NCBI RefSeq assembly: GCF_002741985.1
Contig: NZ_APHW01000020.1
Location: 1 to 64,000 of the forward strand
Source: Vibrio rotiferianus CAIM 577 = LMG 21460
GTDB lineage: Bacteria; Pseudomonadota; Gammaproteobacteria; Enterobacterales; Vibrionaceae
Direction: 5' to 3'
Length of the DNA stretch: 64,000 bases
Shown here: in pieces, positions 7,969 to 16,364 of the stretch
How the letters are laid out: the number at the start of each line of letters is the position of its first letter
Position numbering within the stretch: position 1 is the stretch's first letter
Notes under the pieces: generated by a model
What the model saw: the letters and a program-made list of their open reading frames with translations, nothing else
Database searches by the model: none
What the model was told of the DNA's origin: nothing
Position numbers and translations under genes: made by a program

Positions 7969-10251
7969 ATGAACCAACAACTTACCGTCACTAAGCGTGA
8001 TGGCCGCAAAGAAAATATCGATCTGGAGAAAATCCACCGCGTTATCACTTGGGCTGCCGAAGGTCTTAACAACGTTTCAGTATCACAAGTAGAACTACGT
8101 GCTCACATCCAGTTTTACGACGGCATCACCACGTCAGATATCCATGAGACGATGATAAAGTCTGCTGCAGACTTGATTTCTGAAGAGACTCCGGACTACC
8201 AATACCTAGCTGCTCGCCTAGCGGTATTCCACTTACGTAAAAAAGCATACGGTCAATATGAGCCGCCTACGCTTTATAACCACGTGTCTCGTCTTGTTGA
8301 TATGGGTAAGTACGATCAACATATCCTAGAAGACTACACAAAAGCAGAATTAGATGAGCTTGATGCGTACATCGACCACAAGCGCGATCTCGATTTCTCT
8401 TACGCTGCAGTAAAACAGCTAGAAGGTAAGTACTTCGTACAAAACCGTGTATCAGGTGAAATCTACGAAAGTGCTCAGTTCCTGTACATTCTAGTGTCTG
8501 CTTGCCTGTTCGCTAACTATCCGAAAGAAACGCGTCTTGACTACATCAAGCGTTTCTACGATGCGACATCGACATTTAAGATTTCTCTGCCTACACCGAT
8601 CATGTCTGGTGTACGTACGCCTACTCGTCAGTTCAGCTCATGTGTACTGATCGAATGTGGCGATAGCCTTGATTCTATCAACGCAACAGCAAGCTCTATC
8701 GTGCGTTACGTTTCTCAGCGTGCAGGTATCGGTATCAACGCAGGTCGTATCCGTGCACTAGGTTCTGAAATCCGCGGTGGTGAAGCATTCCACACAGGTT
8801 GTATCCCATTCTACAAATACTTCCAAACAGCAGTGAAATGTTGTTCTCAAGGTGGTGTTCGTGGCGGTGCAGCAACGGTGTTCTACCCGCTATGGCACGG
8901 CGAAGCTCGCTCGCTAATGGTACTTAAGAACAACCGTGGTGTAGAAGAGAACCGTGTTCGTCACATGGACTACGGTGTTCAGTTGAACAAACTGATGTAC
9001 CAACGTCTAGTGGAAGGTGGCAACATCACGCTATTCTCACCGTCTGACGTACCGGGTCTATACGACGCATTCTTCGAAAACCAAGAAGAATTCGAACGTC
9101 TATACGTGAAATACGAAAACGATCCTTCAATCAAGAAAGAGACCGTTAAAGCAATTGAGATGTTCACTCTGCTAATGCAAGAGCGTGCATCAACAGGCCG
9201 TATCTACATTCAGAACGTGGACCACTGTAATACTCACAGCCCGTTCGATTCAGAAGTTGCGCCAGTTCGTCAATCAAACCTATGTTTGGAAATCGCTCTG
9301 CCAACTAAGCCTCTGAAAAACGTTGAAGATGATTCAGGTGAGATCGCACTATGTACGCTGTCTGCGTTTAACCTTGGTGCTATCAAATCGCTAGATGATT
9401 TCGAAGAGCTATCTGAGCTTGTAGTGCGTGCGCTAGACGCTCTACTTGATTACCAAGATTACCCACTACCAGCAGCTTACAAGTCGACAATGAACCGCCG
9501 TACGCTGGGTGTTGGCGTTATCAACTTTGCATACTACCTAGCGAAGAATGGCGTTAAGTACTCTGACGGCAGCGCAAACGGCCTAACTCACCGTACATTT
9601 GAAGCGATTCAGTACTACCTATTGAAAGCCTCTGTAGCGCTTGCGAAAGAGCAAGGTAAGTGTCCTTCGTTCCACGAAACGAACTACGCGAAAGGTCTAC
9701 TGCCAATCGACACTTACAAGAAAGACGTTGATCTAATTTGTGAAGAAGAGCTTCACTACGATTGGGACAGCCTACGTCAAGAAATCATGGAGCACGGCCT
9801 ACGTAACTCAACACTGACTGCGCTAATGCCATCTGAGACTTCTTCTCAGATCTCTAACGCAACAAACGGTATTGAGCCACCACGCGGTTTCGTGTCTGTT
9901 AAAGCGTCGAAAGACGGCATCCTGAAGCAAGTTGTGCCAGATTTTGCTGAGCTGAAAGACAACTACGAACTGCTTTGGAACATCGGTTCTAACGACGGTT
10001 ACCTACACCTTGTGGGCATCATGCAGAAATTCGTTGACCAAGCGATCTCTGCAAACACAAACTACGACCCTTCTGGTTACGAGAGCGGTAAGGTTCCAAT
10101 GAAGAAACTTCTTCAAGACCTTCTAACTGCGTACAAGTTTGGTGTGAAGACACTTTACTACCATAACACTCGTGACGGCGCGAAAGACGATCAGAAAGAC
10201 GCAGTTCAACCACAGGATGACGATTGTGCAGGCGGCGGTTGTAAGATTTAA
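7969..10251 (+). CDS. nrdA: Ribonucleoside-diphosphate reductase class Ia, alpha subunit
   Basis: Large subunit of the aerobic ribonucleotide reductase, which reduces NDPs to dNDPs together with NrdB. An N-terminal ATP cone (about residues 1-95, LTVTKRDGRKENIDLEKI) provides dATP feedback control. Active-site cysteines lie in RQFSSCVLIECGDS and in SNLCLEIALP. The C-terminal redox-shuttle pair is in DDDCAGGGCKI, the last residues. Length 760 aa is normal. Codon choice looks strongly biased, as expected for a highly expressed gene. It is followed 80 bp later by nrdB and then by yfaE in one operon. Confidence 0.98.
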   Translation: MNQQLTVTKRDGRKENIDLEKIHRVITWAAEGLNNVSVSQVELRAHIQFYDGITTSDIHETMIKSAADLISEETPDYQYLAARLAVFHLRKKAYGQYEPPTLYNHVSRLVDMGKYDQHILEDYTKAELDELDAYIDHKRDLDFSYAAVKQLEGKYFVQNRVSGEIYESAQFLYILVSACLFANYPKETRLDYIKRFYDATSTFKISLPTPIMSGVRTPTRQFSSCVLIECGDSLDSINATASSIVRYVSQRAGIGINAGRIRALGSEIRGGEAFHTGCIPFYKYFQTAVKCCSQGGVRGGAATVFYPLWHGEARSLMVLKNNRGVEENRVRHMDYGVQLNKLMYQRLVEGGNITLFSPSDVPGLYDAFFENQEEFERLYVKYENDPSIKKETVKAIEMFTLLMQERASTGRIYIQNVDHCNTHSPFDSEVAPVRQSNLCLEIALPTKPLKNVEDDSGEIALCTLSAFNLGAIKSLDDFEELSELVVRALDALLDYQDYPLPAAYKSTMNRRTLGVGVINFAYYLAKNGVKYSDGSANGLTHRTFEAIQYYLLKASVALAKEQGKCPSFHETNYAKGLLPIDTYKKDVDLICEEELHYDWDSLRQEIMEHGLRNSTLTALMPSETSSQISNATNGIEPPRGFVSVKASKDGILKQVVPDFAELKDNYELLWNIGSNDGYLHLVGIMQKFVDQAISANTNYDPSGYESGKVPMKKLLQDLLTAYKFGVKTLYYHNTRDGAKDDQKDAVQPQDDDCAGGGCKI

Positions 10252-10292
10252 TCTCCCGCACCCTAACAATCCGTAGAAACAAACAATCGAAT

Positions 10293-10311
10293 ACCTCCCC
10301 TTTTGGGAGGT
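10293..10311 (+). other. Hairpin in the nrdA-nrdB spacer
   Basis: 7-bp perfect stem ACCTCCC / GGGAGGT with loop CTTTT and no following U run, so it is not a strong terminator. It may set relative nrdA/nrdB levels by RNA processing or stability (inference). Confidence 0.45.
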
Positions 10312-10331
10312 CTAAAAGGAATTGAGGCATT

Positions 10332-11465
10332 ATGGCTTACAGTACTTTTAACCAGAACAAAAACGACCAGCTAAAGGAACCAATGTTCCTAGGTCAATCA
10401 GTGAACGTTGCTCGTTACGACCAACAAAAATTCGAGATCTTCGAAAAACTAATCGAAAAGCAACTGTCTTTCTTCTGGCGTCCAGAAGAAGTTGACGTTT
10501 CAAGCGATCGTATCGATTACAACAAGCTACCAGACCACGAGAAGCACATCTTCATCTCAAACCTGAAGTACCAAACGCTGCTTGACTCAATTCAAGGCCG
10601 TAGCCCGAACGTTGCACTGCTTCCACTTGTTTCTCTGCCTGAGCTAGAAACATGGATTGAGACTTGGTCTTTCTCTGAAACGATTCACTCTCGCTCGTAC
10701 ACACACATCATCCGTAACATCGTGAATGATCCAAGTGTGGTATTTGACGATATCGTTGAAAACGAACACATCCTTAAGCGTGCGAAAGACATTGCACACT
10801 ACTACGATGATCTGATCCAAGCGACAAACGACTATCACCGTTACGGTGAAGGCGAACACGTTCTTAATGGTGAAACGGTTAAAGTTAGCCTGTACGATCT
10901 GAAGAAGAAACTGTACGTGTGTTTGATGTCAGTTAACGCACTAGAGGCAATCCGTTTCTACGTAAGTTTTGCATGTTCATTTGCTTTCGCAGAGCGTGAG
11001 CTTATGGAAGGTAACGCGAAAATCATCAAGCTTATCGCTCGTGATGAAGCACTTCACTTGAACGGTACGCAACACATGATCAACCTGCTACGTAACGGTC
11101 AAGATGACTTCTCATTCATGCAAATCGCTGAAGAAGCAAAACAAGAGTGTTTTGACCTATTCAAAGAAGCGGCTGAGCAAGAAAAAGAGTGGGCTGAGTA
11201 CCTATTTAAAGATGGTTCAATGATCGGTCTGAACAAAGACATTCTGAGCCAATACGTTGAGTACATCACTAACATCCGTATGCAAGCGGTAGGTCTGCCA
11301 GCAGCGTACCCTGAAGCGACGTCAAACCCTATCCCATGGATCAACGCTTGGTTGTCATCGGATAACGTTCAGGTGGCACCGCAAGAAGCAGAAATCTCTT
11401 CATACCTTGTTGGTCAGATTGACAATGAAGTAAGTGCAGACGACTTCGAAGGGTTTGAGCTGTAA
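10332..11465 (+). CDS. nrdB: Ribonucleoside-diphosphate reductase class Ia, beta subunit
   Basis: Small subunit that houses the diferric-tyrosyl radical. The radical-site segment [10 protein letters not shown] is intact, corresponding to E. coli Tyr122. Iron-ligand segments [19 protein letters not shown] and [14 protein letters not shown] are all visible. The C-terminal peptide that docks on NrdA ends DDFEGFEL. Length 377 aa is normal. The Shine-Dalgarno AAAAGGA precedes the ATG. Its stop overlaps the yfaE start by one base (TAATG), implying translational coupling. Confidence 0.98.
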   Translation: MAYSTFNQNKNDQLKEPMFLGQSVNVARYDQQKFEIFEKLIEKQLSFFWRPEEVDVSSDRIDYNKLPDHEKHIFISNLKYQTLLDSIQGRSPNVALLPLVSLPELETWIETWSFSETIHSRSYTHIIRNIVNDPSVVFDDIVENEHILKRAKDIAHYYDDLIQATNDYHRYGEGEHVLNGETVKVSLYDLKKKLYVCLMSVNALEAIRFYVSFACSFAFAERELMEGNAKIIKLIARDEALHLNGTQHMINLLRNGQDDFSFMQIAEEAKQECFDLFKEAAEQEKEWAEYLFKDGSMIGLNKDILSQYVEYITNIRMQAVGLPAAYPEATSNPIPWINAWLSSDNVQVAPQEAEISSYLVGQIDNEVSADDFEGFEL

Positions 11466-11743
11466 TGCCAAATATCAAAATCAACAAACTCGTGAGCATT
11501 GAATCCAACCCATCTAATACGATTTTGGAGACGATGGAACAAGCAGGCTTATTACCTGAATACAACTGTCGTGACGGGCACTGTGGTGCTTGTCGTTGTA
11601 AGTTGGAGTCGGGTGAAGTGGAGTATGTTGGTTTTGCAATGGCTTACATCCAGCCAGACGAAATCTTACTCTGTATTTGTAAGGCAAAATCTGACCTTTC
11701 GCTTAGCGGTGTGAACTACGCGATGAGAGAAAAACGCGCGTAG
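11465..11743 (+). CDS. yfaE: 2Fe-2S ferredoxin YfaE, NrdB maintenance factor
   Basis: Small plant-type ferredoxin that in E. coli regenerates the NrdB diferric-tyrosyl cofactor. Cluster cysteines appear in CRDGHCGACRCKL and in LLCICKA, giving the CX4CX2C...C pattern. Length 92 aa is normal. It overlaps nrdB by one base and closes the nrdAB-yfaE operon, the conserved gamma-proteobacterial order. Confidence 0.95.
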   Translation: MPNIKINKLVSIESNPSNTILETMEQAGLLPEYNCRDGHCGACRCKLESGEVEYVGFAMAYIQPDEILLCICKAKSDLSLSGVNYAMREKRA

Positions 11744-11764
11744 ATTACCGCCCTACCGAACATA

Positions 11765-11796
11765 AAAAAGCCAAGGCAATCGCCTTGGCTTTTTGT
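11765..11796. terminator. Terminator after nrdAB-yfaE
   Basis: Perfect 11-bp stem AAAGCCAAGGC (11767-11777) with GCCTTGGCTTT (11782-11792), tetraloop AATC, flanked by A and T runs. It probably works in both directions, serving yfaY as well. Confidence 0.88.
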
Positions 11797-11831
11797 CATC
11801 TAGAAATATTTATCTTATTTGCATCAAGAAG

Positions 11832-13066
11832 TTAAAGCACACTGTTTGGAATGTGCATCTCTTTGACTTTTTCTAAAAATGCATATTGAGCTGCCATTGG
11901 CTTGCGCTCTAAGTAACGGCGTAATAAATCTAACGCTGCGGCACTGATAACTTTTACTTGATCATCGCGCTGGTACTTTCTCGATAACTTATAGAGCGCC
12001 CCCCCCACTCTCCCACAGAGGTAGAAAGAGCGACGGAAAATACACCATCATCAAGTTTCCCCGTTACTAACGCTAAATCTGTGCCACATTTCTCTCGTGT
12101 CGCTCCGGCAAGGGCAAAAGTCGCAGCCAACGTATCGCCTTCATCCATTATTGTCTTATTTTGCCCAGGCAGCACCCAGCCATGACCAAATTGCTTCCCT
12201 ACATTTTCATCGCCATTAAGCCAATAAGTCAGGTGCCCAGCGCTGCTTTGCTCAGAAACGGATAAGGTAAGCCCTTTCTCTAACAGTAAGCGACCAATAT
12301 GCTCAACCATCGGTACATCAACACTTACAGTATTGGTTTCCAAGTGTTTATGAATAAGCTGCATTAGCTTCATACGCTGTTCCAATTGATTGGATGGGCC
12401 AAACAATTTTACTTCGATGAAAGGTAAGTAAGAGCGATACCCAAGTTCATAGCCTTGAGGTAGCTTCATTTGGTCAAGTTTGTCAGATATCCCGGATTCA
12501 GAAAGACCAAAGGTATAAATTCGACTACATGATGAGCTTTCTACGTCTGGAAAGCATTTTTTTAAGTCTGGCAGAATTTGAGCTTCCGCCATCAACTTAA
12601 ATTCACTTGGAACTCCCGGCGTAAAATAGAACACGGCATCATTGATCAGCATTTTAAAACCGCAAGCCGTACCAATTGGGTTATCAACAATCTCTGCAGT
12701 TTCCGGCAACATCGCTTGCTTCAAATTACTGTCTGGCATTGGTATACCACGACGGGCATACATTGCCTCTAGATAATCTAACCAGTCCTTAAATAGCACT
12801 AACTTACACTCTGCCGCTTTTGCTGCCGCTGCGGCACTCATGTCGTCCGTTGTTGGTCCTAAACCACCGTTTACAATAACCACATCGTTATTGAAGCTAA
12901 GCATCAAAAACTCTTCGAGTAAGCTTGAAAGGCTATCTCCAACTGTCGATCGTTTGGTTAAGCCAAATCCATGTTGATAAAATAAGCTCGACAACCAAGC
13001 TGCGTTTGTATCAACAATATCACCGTGAAGCACCTCTTCACCGGTACTAAGCATTGCAATTTTCAC
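11832..13066 (-). pseudogene. yfaY: CinA-like NMN deamidase-related protein YfaY, frameshifted
   Basis: CinA-family protein with an N-terminal MoCF-type domain (STGEEVLHGDIVDTN near residue 7 and GGLGPTTDD near residue 67) and a CinA C-terminal deamidase-like domain. The open frame from ATG 13066 ends at 11954 after 370 codons, with an unrelated tail following EWGG. An 8-base G run on the minus strand (plus-strand C at 11999-12006) marks the break. With one extra G, the frame reads on through ALYKLSRKYQRDDQVKVIS and AAALDLLRRYLERK to a stop at 11832, giving a plausible 411-aa protein. The sequence after the tract is clearly coding in that frame. This could be a real frameshift, a slippage-prone tract or a sequencing error. 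Confidence 0.8.
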
Positions 13067-13250
13067 AACTGACTCCTGAAATTAGGCAAAATTCACTTTT
13101 TTTCGACATTGTCCCTATATCGTTTTCATTTTATTGGACTAATCTCTTAGTCAATTCGTTGAGATTAAATGTAGGTCAAGTATTTAAATGGCTGTTCTTT
13201 TGAGGGATAATTGTGAACTCGATCATCCAACCAACAACTCGGAGACCTTT

Positions 13251-14168
13251 GTGTCAAAATCATCCATGTTCAAGAAAACTTTAAGTGGTCTTGTTCTGAC
13301 AGCATCTGCTGCGGCAAATGCAAGTCAGTACGATATGAGCAACCATATTGAGTTCTCTTACAAGCCTGATTGCTTGTCAGGTTACTGCGAAACGACCACT
13401 CTGTATAGCTTCGAACCACAAAATCGTCGTTTTGCTATGGGACTGGATAATGATGATTCTTTAAACCTCGACGCAGGTCTTCAACCAAAACACGTTATTG
13501 TTCCAACTGACAAAGATTGGGATTACCTTATGGGTCAAACTTACACCATCCTTGGTTTAAGTGTGGCGACAGTAGGTTTGATGACTTTTCTACCAGAAAG
13601 TATTACTAAGTGGGACGAAGAAGATCGTGACATGAGTAAGCTAGGTAGCAAATGGAAAGACAACGTTTCAAGTGGTCCAGTTTGGGATCGTGATGAACAC
13701 TTTCTTAACTACATCATGCACCCATACTTCGGTGGCGTATACTACACGGCAGCACGACACGCAGGTTACAACGAGTTCGAATCCTTCTTGTACTCTGCAA
13801 CTATGTCGACTTTCTTTTGGGAATACGGTGTAGAAGCCTTTGCAGAAGTTCCATCGTGGCAAGACATTTTTATCACACCTTTCTTCGGTGCGGTTGTCGG
13901 TGAAATGATGCTGACAGCTGAGCAAGACATTGTTGCCAATGGTGGTGAAGTGATGGGCTCAGAAACAATGGGCGACGTGTCACTTTTCTTCCTTAACCCG
14001 GTTGGTCATATTCATTATTGGGTATCGGATGCTTGGGGCGGCAGCGCAGAGTTCCAGTTTGCTTCATCTCCTTGGTTCGGAAACCAAGACGCCGCTAAGT
14101 TTGCGATGGATGCCGGCGCTAGCTATGACAACGTCTTCTATGGTTTTGAAATGAAGGTTACCTTCTAA
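13251..14168 (+). CDS. DUF3943-family exported protein
   Basis: Exported protein of unknown function. I chose GTG 13251 because GGAG lies 6 nt upstream; the frame is open further back to 13188, and ATG 13266 is another option. The first 25 or so residues form a signal peptide ending ANASQYD. The conserved core (HPYFGGVYYTAARHAGY, then WEYGVEAFAEVPSWQDI and TPFFGAVVGE) matches my memory of the DUF3943 family, which recurs in Vibrio envelopes. The ending in Phe (EMKVTF) with alternating residues suggests an outer-membrane strand. It is single-gene, with its own terminator. Confidence 0.75.
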   Translation: MSKSSMFKKTLSGLVLTASAAANASQYDMSNHIEFSYKPDCLSGYCETTTLYSFEPQNRRFAMGLDNDDSLNLDAGLQPKHVIVPTDKDWDYLMGQTYTILGLSVATVGLMTFLPESITKWDEEDRDMSKLGSKWKDNVSSGPVWDRDEHFLNYIMHPYFGGVYYTAARHAGYNEFESFLYSATMSTFFWEYGVEAFAEVPSWQDIFITPFFGAVVGEMMLTAEQDIVANGGEVMGSETMGDVSLFFLNPVGHIHYWVSDAWGGSAEFQFASSPWFGNQDAAKFAMDAGASYDNVFYGFEMKVTF

Positions 14169-14184
14169 AATAAAATCTCCAATG

Positions 14185-14208
14185 AGCAGCCGAACGGCTG
14201 CTTTTTTG
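14185..14208 (+). terminator. Terminator after DUF3943 gene
   Basis: 7-bp stem AGCAGCC / GGCTGCT with tetraloop GAAC followed by TTTTT. Confidence 0.82.
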
Positions 14209-14257
14209 TGCCCTGAGCATAATTTTCATTATTTGCATCACGAATTAGCGTCAAAAA

Positions 14258-14298
14258 TTGACTTTAGTCAAACATAACCTCCCAGCGACACCTACACT
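14258..14298 (+). promoter_or_regulatory. FNR-like dyad and -10 before the ACT-domain gene
   Basis: TTGAC-TTTA-GTCAA (14258-14271) is a perfectly symmetric variant of the FNR consensus TTGAT-N4-ATCAA. A -10-like TACACT lies at 14293-14298. This would put transcription start near 14305 and the dyad about 41 bp upstream, the spacing of class II FNR promoters. Motif-based inference. Confidence 0.4.
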
Positions 14299-14408
14299 GA
14301 AATAAAAGGCATTATTCCAAGGACTTAAGTATCGATCACTGAAGGTCCAATAACTGCAGCATTACGTATACAGTGCCGCACCCAAACCTTATTCCGGGAG
14401 GGGACATT

Positions 14409-14921
14409 ATGAACACAGTATTTATCGTTAATTTTGTCGGTCAGGCTTCGCCAGCTACCATCAAACAACTCGCCGCAGCTACCCATGAAAATGGTGGGAA
14501 ATGGTTAATCAGTAAAGTGAACTTTATCGAAGACCAAGTCGCTGGCGTAATTAAAGTTGAGCTCCCTGAAGAGAACGTAGATACCGTTAAAGATGCGTTC
14601 ACAGCTTGTCAAACCTTAGTGGTTAAGTTTGTTGACTCAGAACCACACTCACATCGTGAAGAAACAATATTCCAGTTACGTTTAGACGCCAATGACCGCG
14701 CAGGTATTGTCAATGAGATCACTCATGTGCTTGATAACCAAGGTATCTCTATCCTAGATATGGACTGTCAACGGGTGTTCATTGCAGGCGGCGGCGGTAT
14801 AAGCTCAAGTCTGTTCAGCGCGAAACTGGCGATCAAACTACCAAGTGAAGTTGAAGTGGATGATGTGGTGAATGAGCTTGAGTCGCTCAGTGAAGATACT
14901 CGTGTGATTATCGAAAGCTAA
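14409..14921 (+). CDS. Double ACT-domain protein, GcvR-like
   Basis: A 170-aa cytosolic protein made of two ACT domains: residues about 1-75 (MNTVFIVNFVGQASPATIKQLAAATHENGG) and 85-170 (FQLRLDANDRAGIVNEITHVLDNQGISILDM). This is the architecture of GcvR, which antagonises the activator GcvA in glycine-cleavage regulation. In Vibrio several such paralogues exist, so the exact partner is uncertain. I start at ATG 14409 because GGGAGGGG lies just upstream; a GTG at 14373 extends the frame by 12 residues but lacks a ribosome site. The leader is over 100 nt and carries an FNR-like dyad. Confidence 0.78.
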   Translation: MNTVFIVNFVGQASPATIKQLAAATHENGGKWLISKVNFIEDQVAGVIKVELPEENVDTVKDAFTACQTLVVKFVDSEPHSHREETIFQLRLDANDRAGIVNEITHVLDNQGISILDMDCQRVFIAGGGGISSSLFSAKLAIKLPSEVEVDDVVNELESLSEDTRVIIES

Positions 14922-14943
14922 CACGCCCTAGCTTATAAATTAA

Positions 14944-14971
14944 AAAAGAGCAGCGTTTTGCTGCTCTTTTT
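14944..14971. terminator. Bidirectional terminator between ACT gene and nspC
   Basis: 11-bp stem AAAAGAGCAGC / GCTGCTCTTTT with loop GTTTT. A and T tails on both sides serve the convergent genes. Confidence 0.88.
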
Positions 14972-14994
14972 ACGTTCAACCAAATGAAATAGGA

Positions 14995-16128
14995 TTACTT
15001 CACTGTCCATTGAGACAAAGAACGCTTGAAATCTGAATAATCAAATTCATTCAGTTTTTGTACATCACCGTTTGAGCGTTCGCAGTACACAGATGGCATG
15101 CGCAGACCATTGAACCAGTTTAGCTTCACCATGGTGTAACCCGCACTGTCCAGAATGTGTAGACGCTGACCAATCTCTAATGGCTGTTCGAAGTTCGCCA
15201 CACAGAACTGATCACCCGCTAGGCAAGAGCAAGAACCAATCACGTATTCGTGTTCGCCATTTTCTGACGCTTCTAGGATTGACGCTGGTTCATTGTAGAT
15301 TAGTGTGTCTAAGCGATGCGCTTCCGTTGCCGAATCCACAATTGCAGTCTTCTTCACGTTCTCAACAATATCTACCACGGTCACGACAAGATCCGTCGTT
15401 TTAGTGATGATTGCCTCACCCGGCTCTAGGTACATTTGTACACCGTGCTTTTCAGAGAACGCTTTCAGCGCTAGGCCTAACTTCTCGATATCATAGCCTG
15501 GCCATGTGAAGAACACACCGCCACCCATGCTAACCCAATCGAGTTTATTTAGGTAGTCGCCAAACTGTTCGGAGATCGAGTCCAGCAGGCCGATGAACTC
15601 GTCCACGTCTTTGTTCTCACAATTCATGTGGAACATCACACCATCAATGCCATCGAAAATTTCCGGCTTGATGTGGTTAGCTTGTACGCCTAGACGAGAA
15701 AACTGACGTGCAGGGTTAGCCAAGTCTTGACCTGCGTAGCTTACGCCTGGGTTAAGGCGAAGACCAATAGACGCTTTGCCCTCAACGATATGGCGGTAAG
15801 CCGCTAGCTGTGACTGCGAGTTGAAAATCATCTTGTCACAGATATCTGCTACTTCACGTACGTCATCTTCACTGTAGCCAACACTGTATGCGTGCGTTTC
15901 ACCACCAAAAGTCTCGTAGCCAAGCTTCACTTCAAACGGACCTGAACTGGTAGTGCCATCTAAGTAAGGCTTGATGATGTCGAATACGCCCCATGTTGAG
16001 AAGCACTTAAGCGCCAACACAAGCTTCACACCAGAAATATCTTTCAGCTGCTTCGCTTTTTCTAAGTTCTCAACCAGTTTGTCTTCATTGATCATGAAGT
16101 ACGGGGTTTTAAGCTGTTCTTTGTTCAT
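14995..16128 (-). CDS. nspC: Carboxynorspermidine decarboxylase NspC
   Basis: PLP enzyme of the alanine-racemase fold that decarboxylates carboxynorspermidine to norspermidine, the last step of the Vibrio route; norspermidine controls biofilm through NspS-MbaA in V. cholerae. The PLP lysine is in [11 protein letters not shown] (K41 of the 377-aa form). MYLEPGEAI and [15 protein letters not shown] are conserved active-site segments. I start at ATG 16128 ([11 protein letters not shown]) because known NspC proteins begin here. ATG 16149 is in frame 7 codons earlier, with its Shine-Dalgarno-like AGGGGG lying inside the adjoining repeat element. It is third in the operon after the synthase. Confidence 0.93.
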   Translation of the reverse strand: MNKEQLKTPYFMINEDKLVENLEKAKQLKDISGVKLVLALKCFSTWGVFDIIKPYLDGTTSSGPFEVKLGYETFGGETHAYSVGYSEDDVREVADICDKMIFNSQSQLAAYRHIVEGKASIGLRLNPGVSYAGQDLANPARQFSRLGVQANHIKPEIFDGIDGVMFHMNCENKDVDEFIGLLDSISEQFGDYLNKLDWVSMGGGVFFTWPGYDIEKLGLALKAFSEKHGVQMYLEPGEAIITKTTDLVVTVVDIVENVKKTAIVDSATEAHRLDTLIYNEPASILEASENGEHEYVIGSCSCLAGDQFCVANFEQPLEIGQRLHILDSAGYTMVKLNWFNGLRMPSVYCERSNGDVQKLNEFDYSDFKRSLSQWTVK

Positions 16129-16148
16129 AACTAACCATTTATCAACCA

Positions 16149-16289
16149 TTAACCCCCTCTAACTCCCCCTTAAAAAGGGAGAGGACTAAACCAAGCCACC
16201 TCTGTTCTTGCCAAAAAAGTGGAAGATTTAAAACTAAGCTCGGTCTGTTTCTGCTCCTCCATTTTTAAGGGGAGGCTGGGAGGGGTTAA
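16149..16289. mobile_element. MITE-like inverted-repeat element in the norspermidine operon
   Basis: A 141-bp segment bounded by TTAACCCC and GGGGTTAA. The two ends are imperfect inverted copies of about 33 bp, each a C-rich block, then a TTAAAAA-type core, then a G-rich block. The centre encodes nothing recognisable. The structure matches small non-autonomous palindromic elements (MITE/REP-like) scattered in gamma-proteobacteria. It fills the carboxynorspermidine synthase-nspC gap and abuts the upstream possible nspC start codon. No clear target duplication beyond the TTAA termini. Confidence 0.6.
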
Positions 16290-16300
16290 CCTTAAATACG

Positions 16301-16333
16301 ACAAAAGCAGCCACGGCTTCACGCCATGACTGC
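16301..16333 (-). terminator. Internal terminator between carboxynorspermidine synthase and nspC
   Basis: On the minus-strand RNA, GCAGTCATGGC pairs with GCCGTGGCTGC over 11 bp (two G-U pairs), 5-nt loop, then UUUUGU. It stands 32 bp after the synthase stop, inside what should be one operon. On the plus strand two pairs become mismatches, so it is directional. Confidence 0.7.
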
Positions 16334-16364
16334 TCGAGTAATCTAAATAAGTTTGACGTTAAAC

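Noticed and set aside
13188..13250. N-terminal extension of the DUF3943 protein from ATG 13188
   Set aside because: No ribosome site, and it puts 21 polar residues before the signal peptide; GTG 13251 has GGAG at proper spacing.
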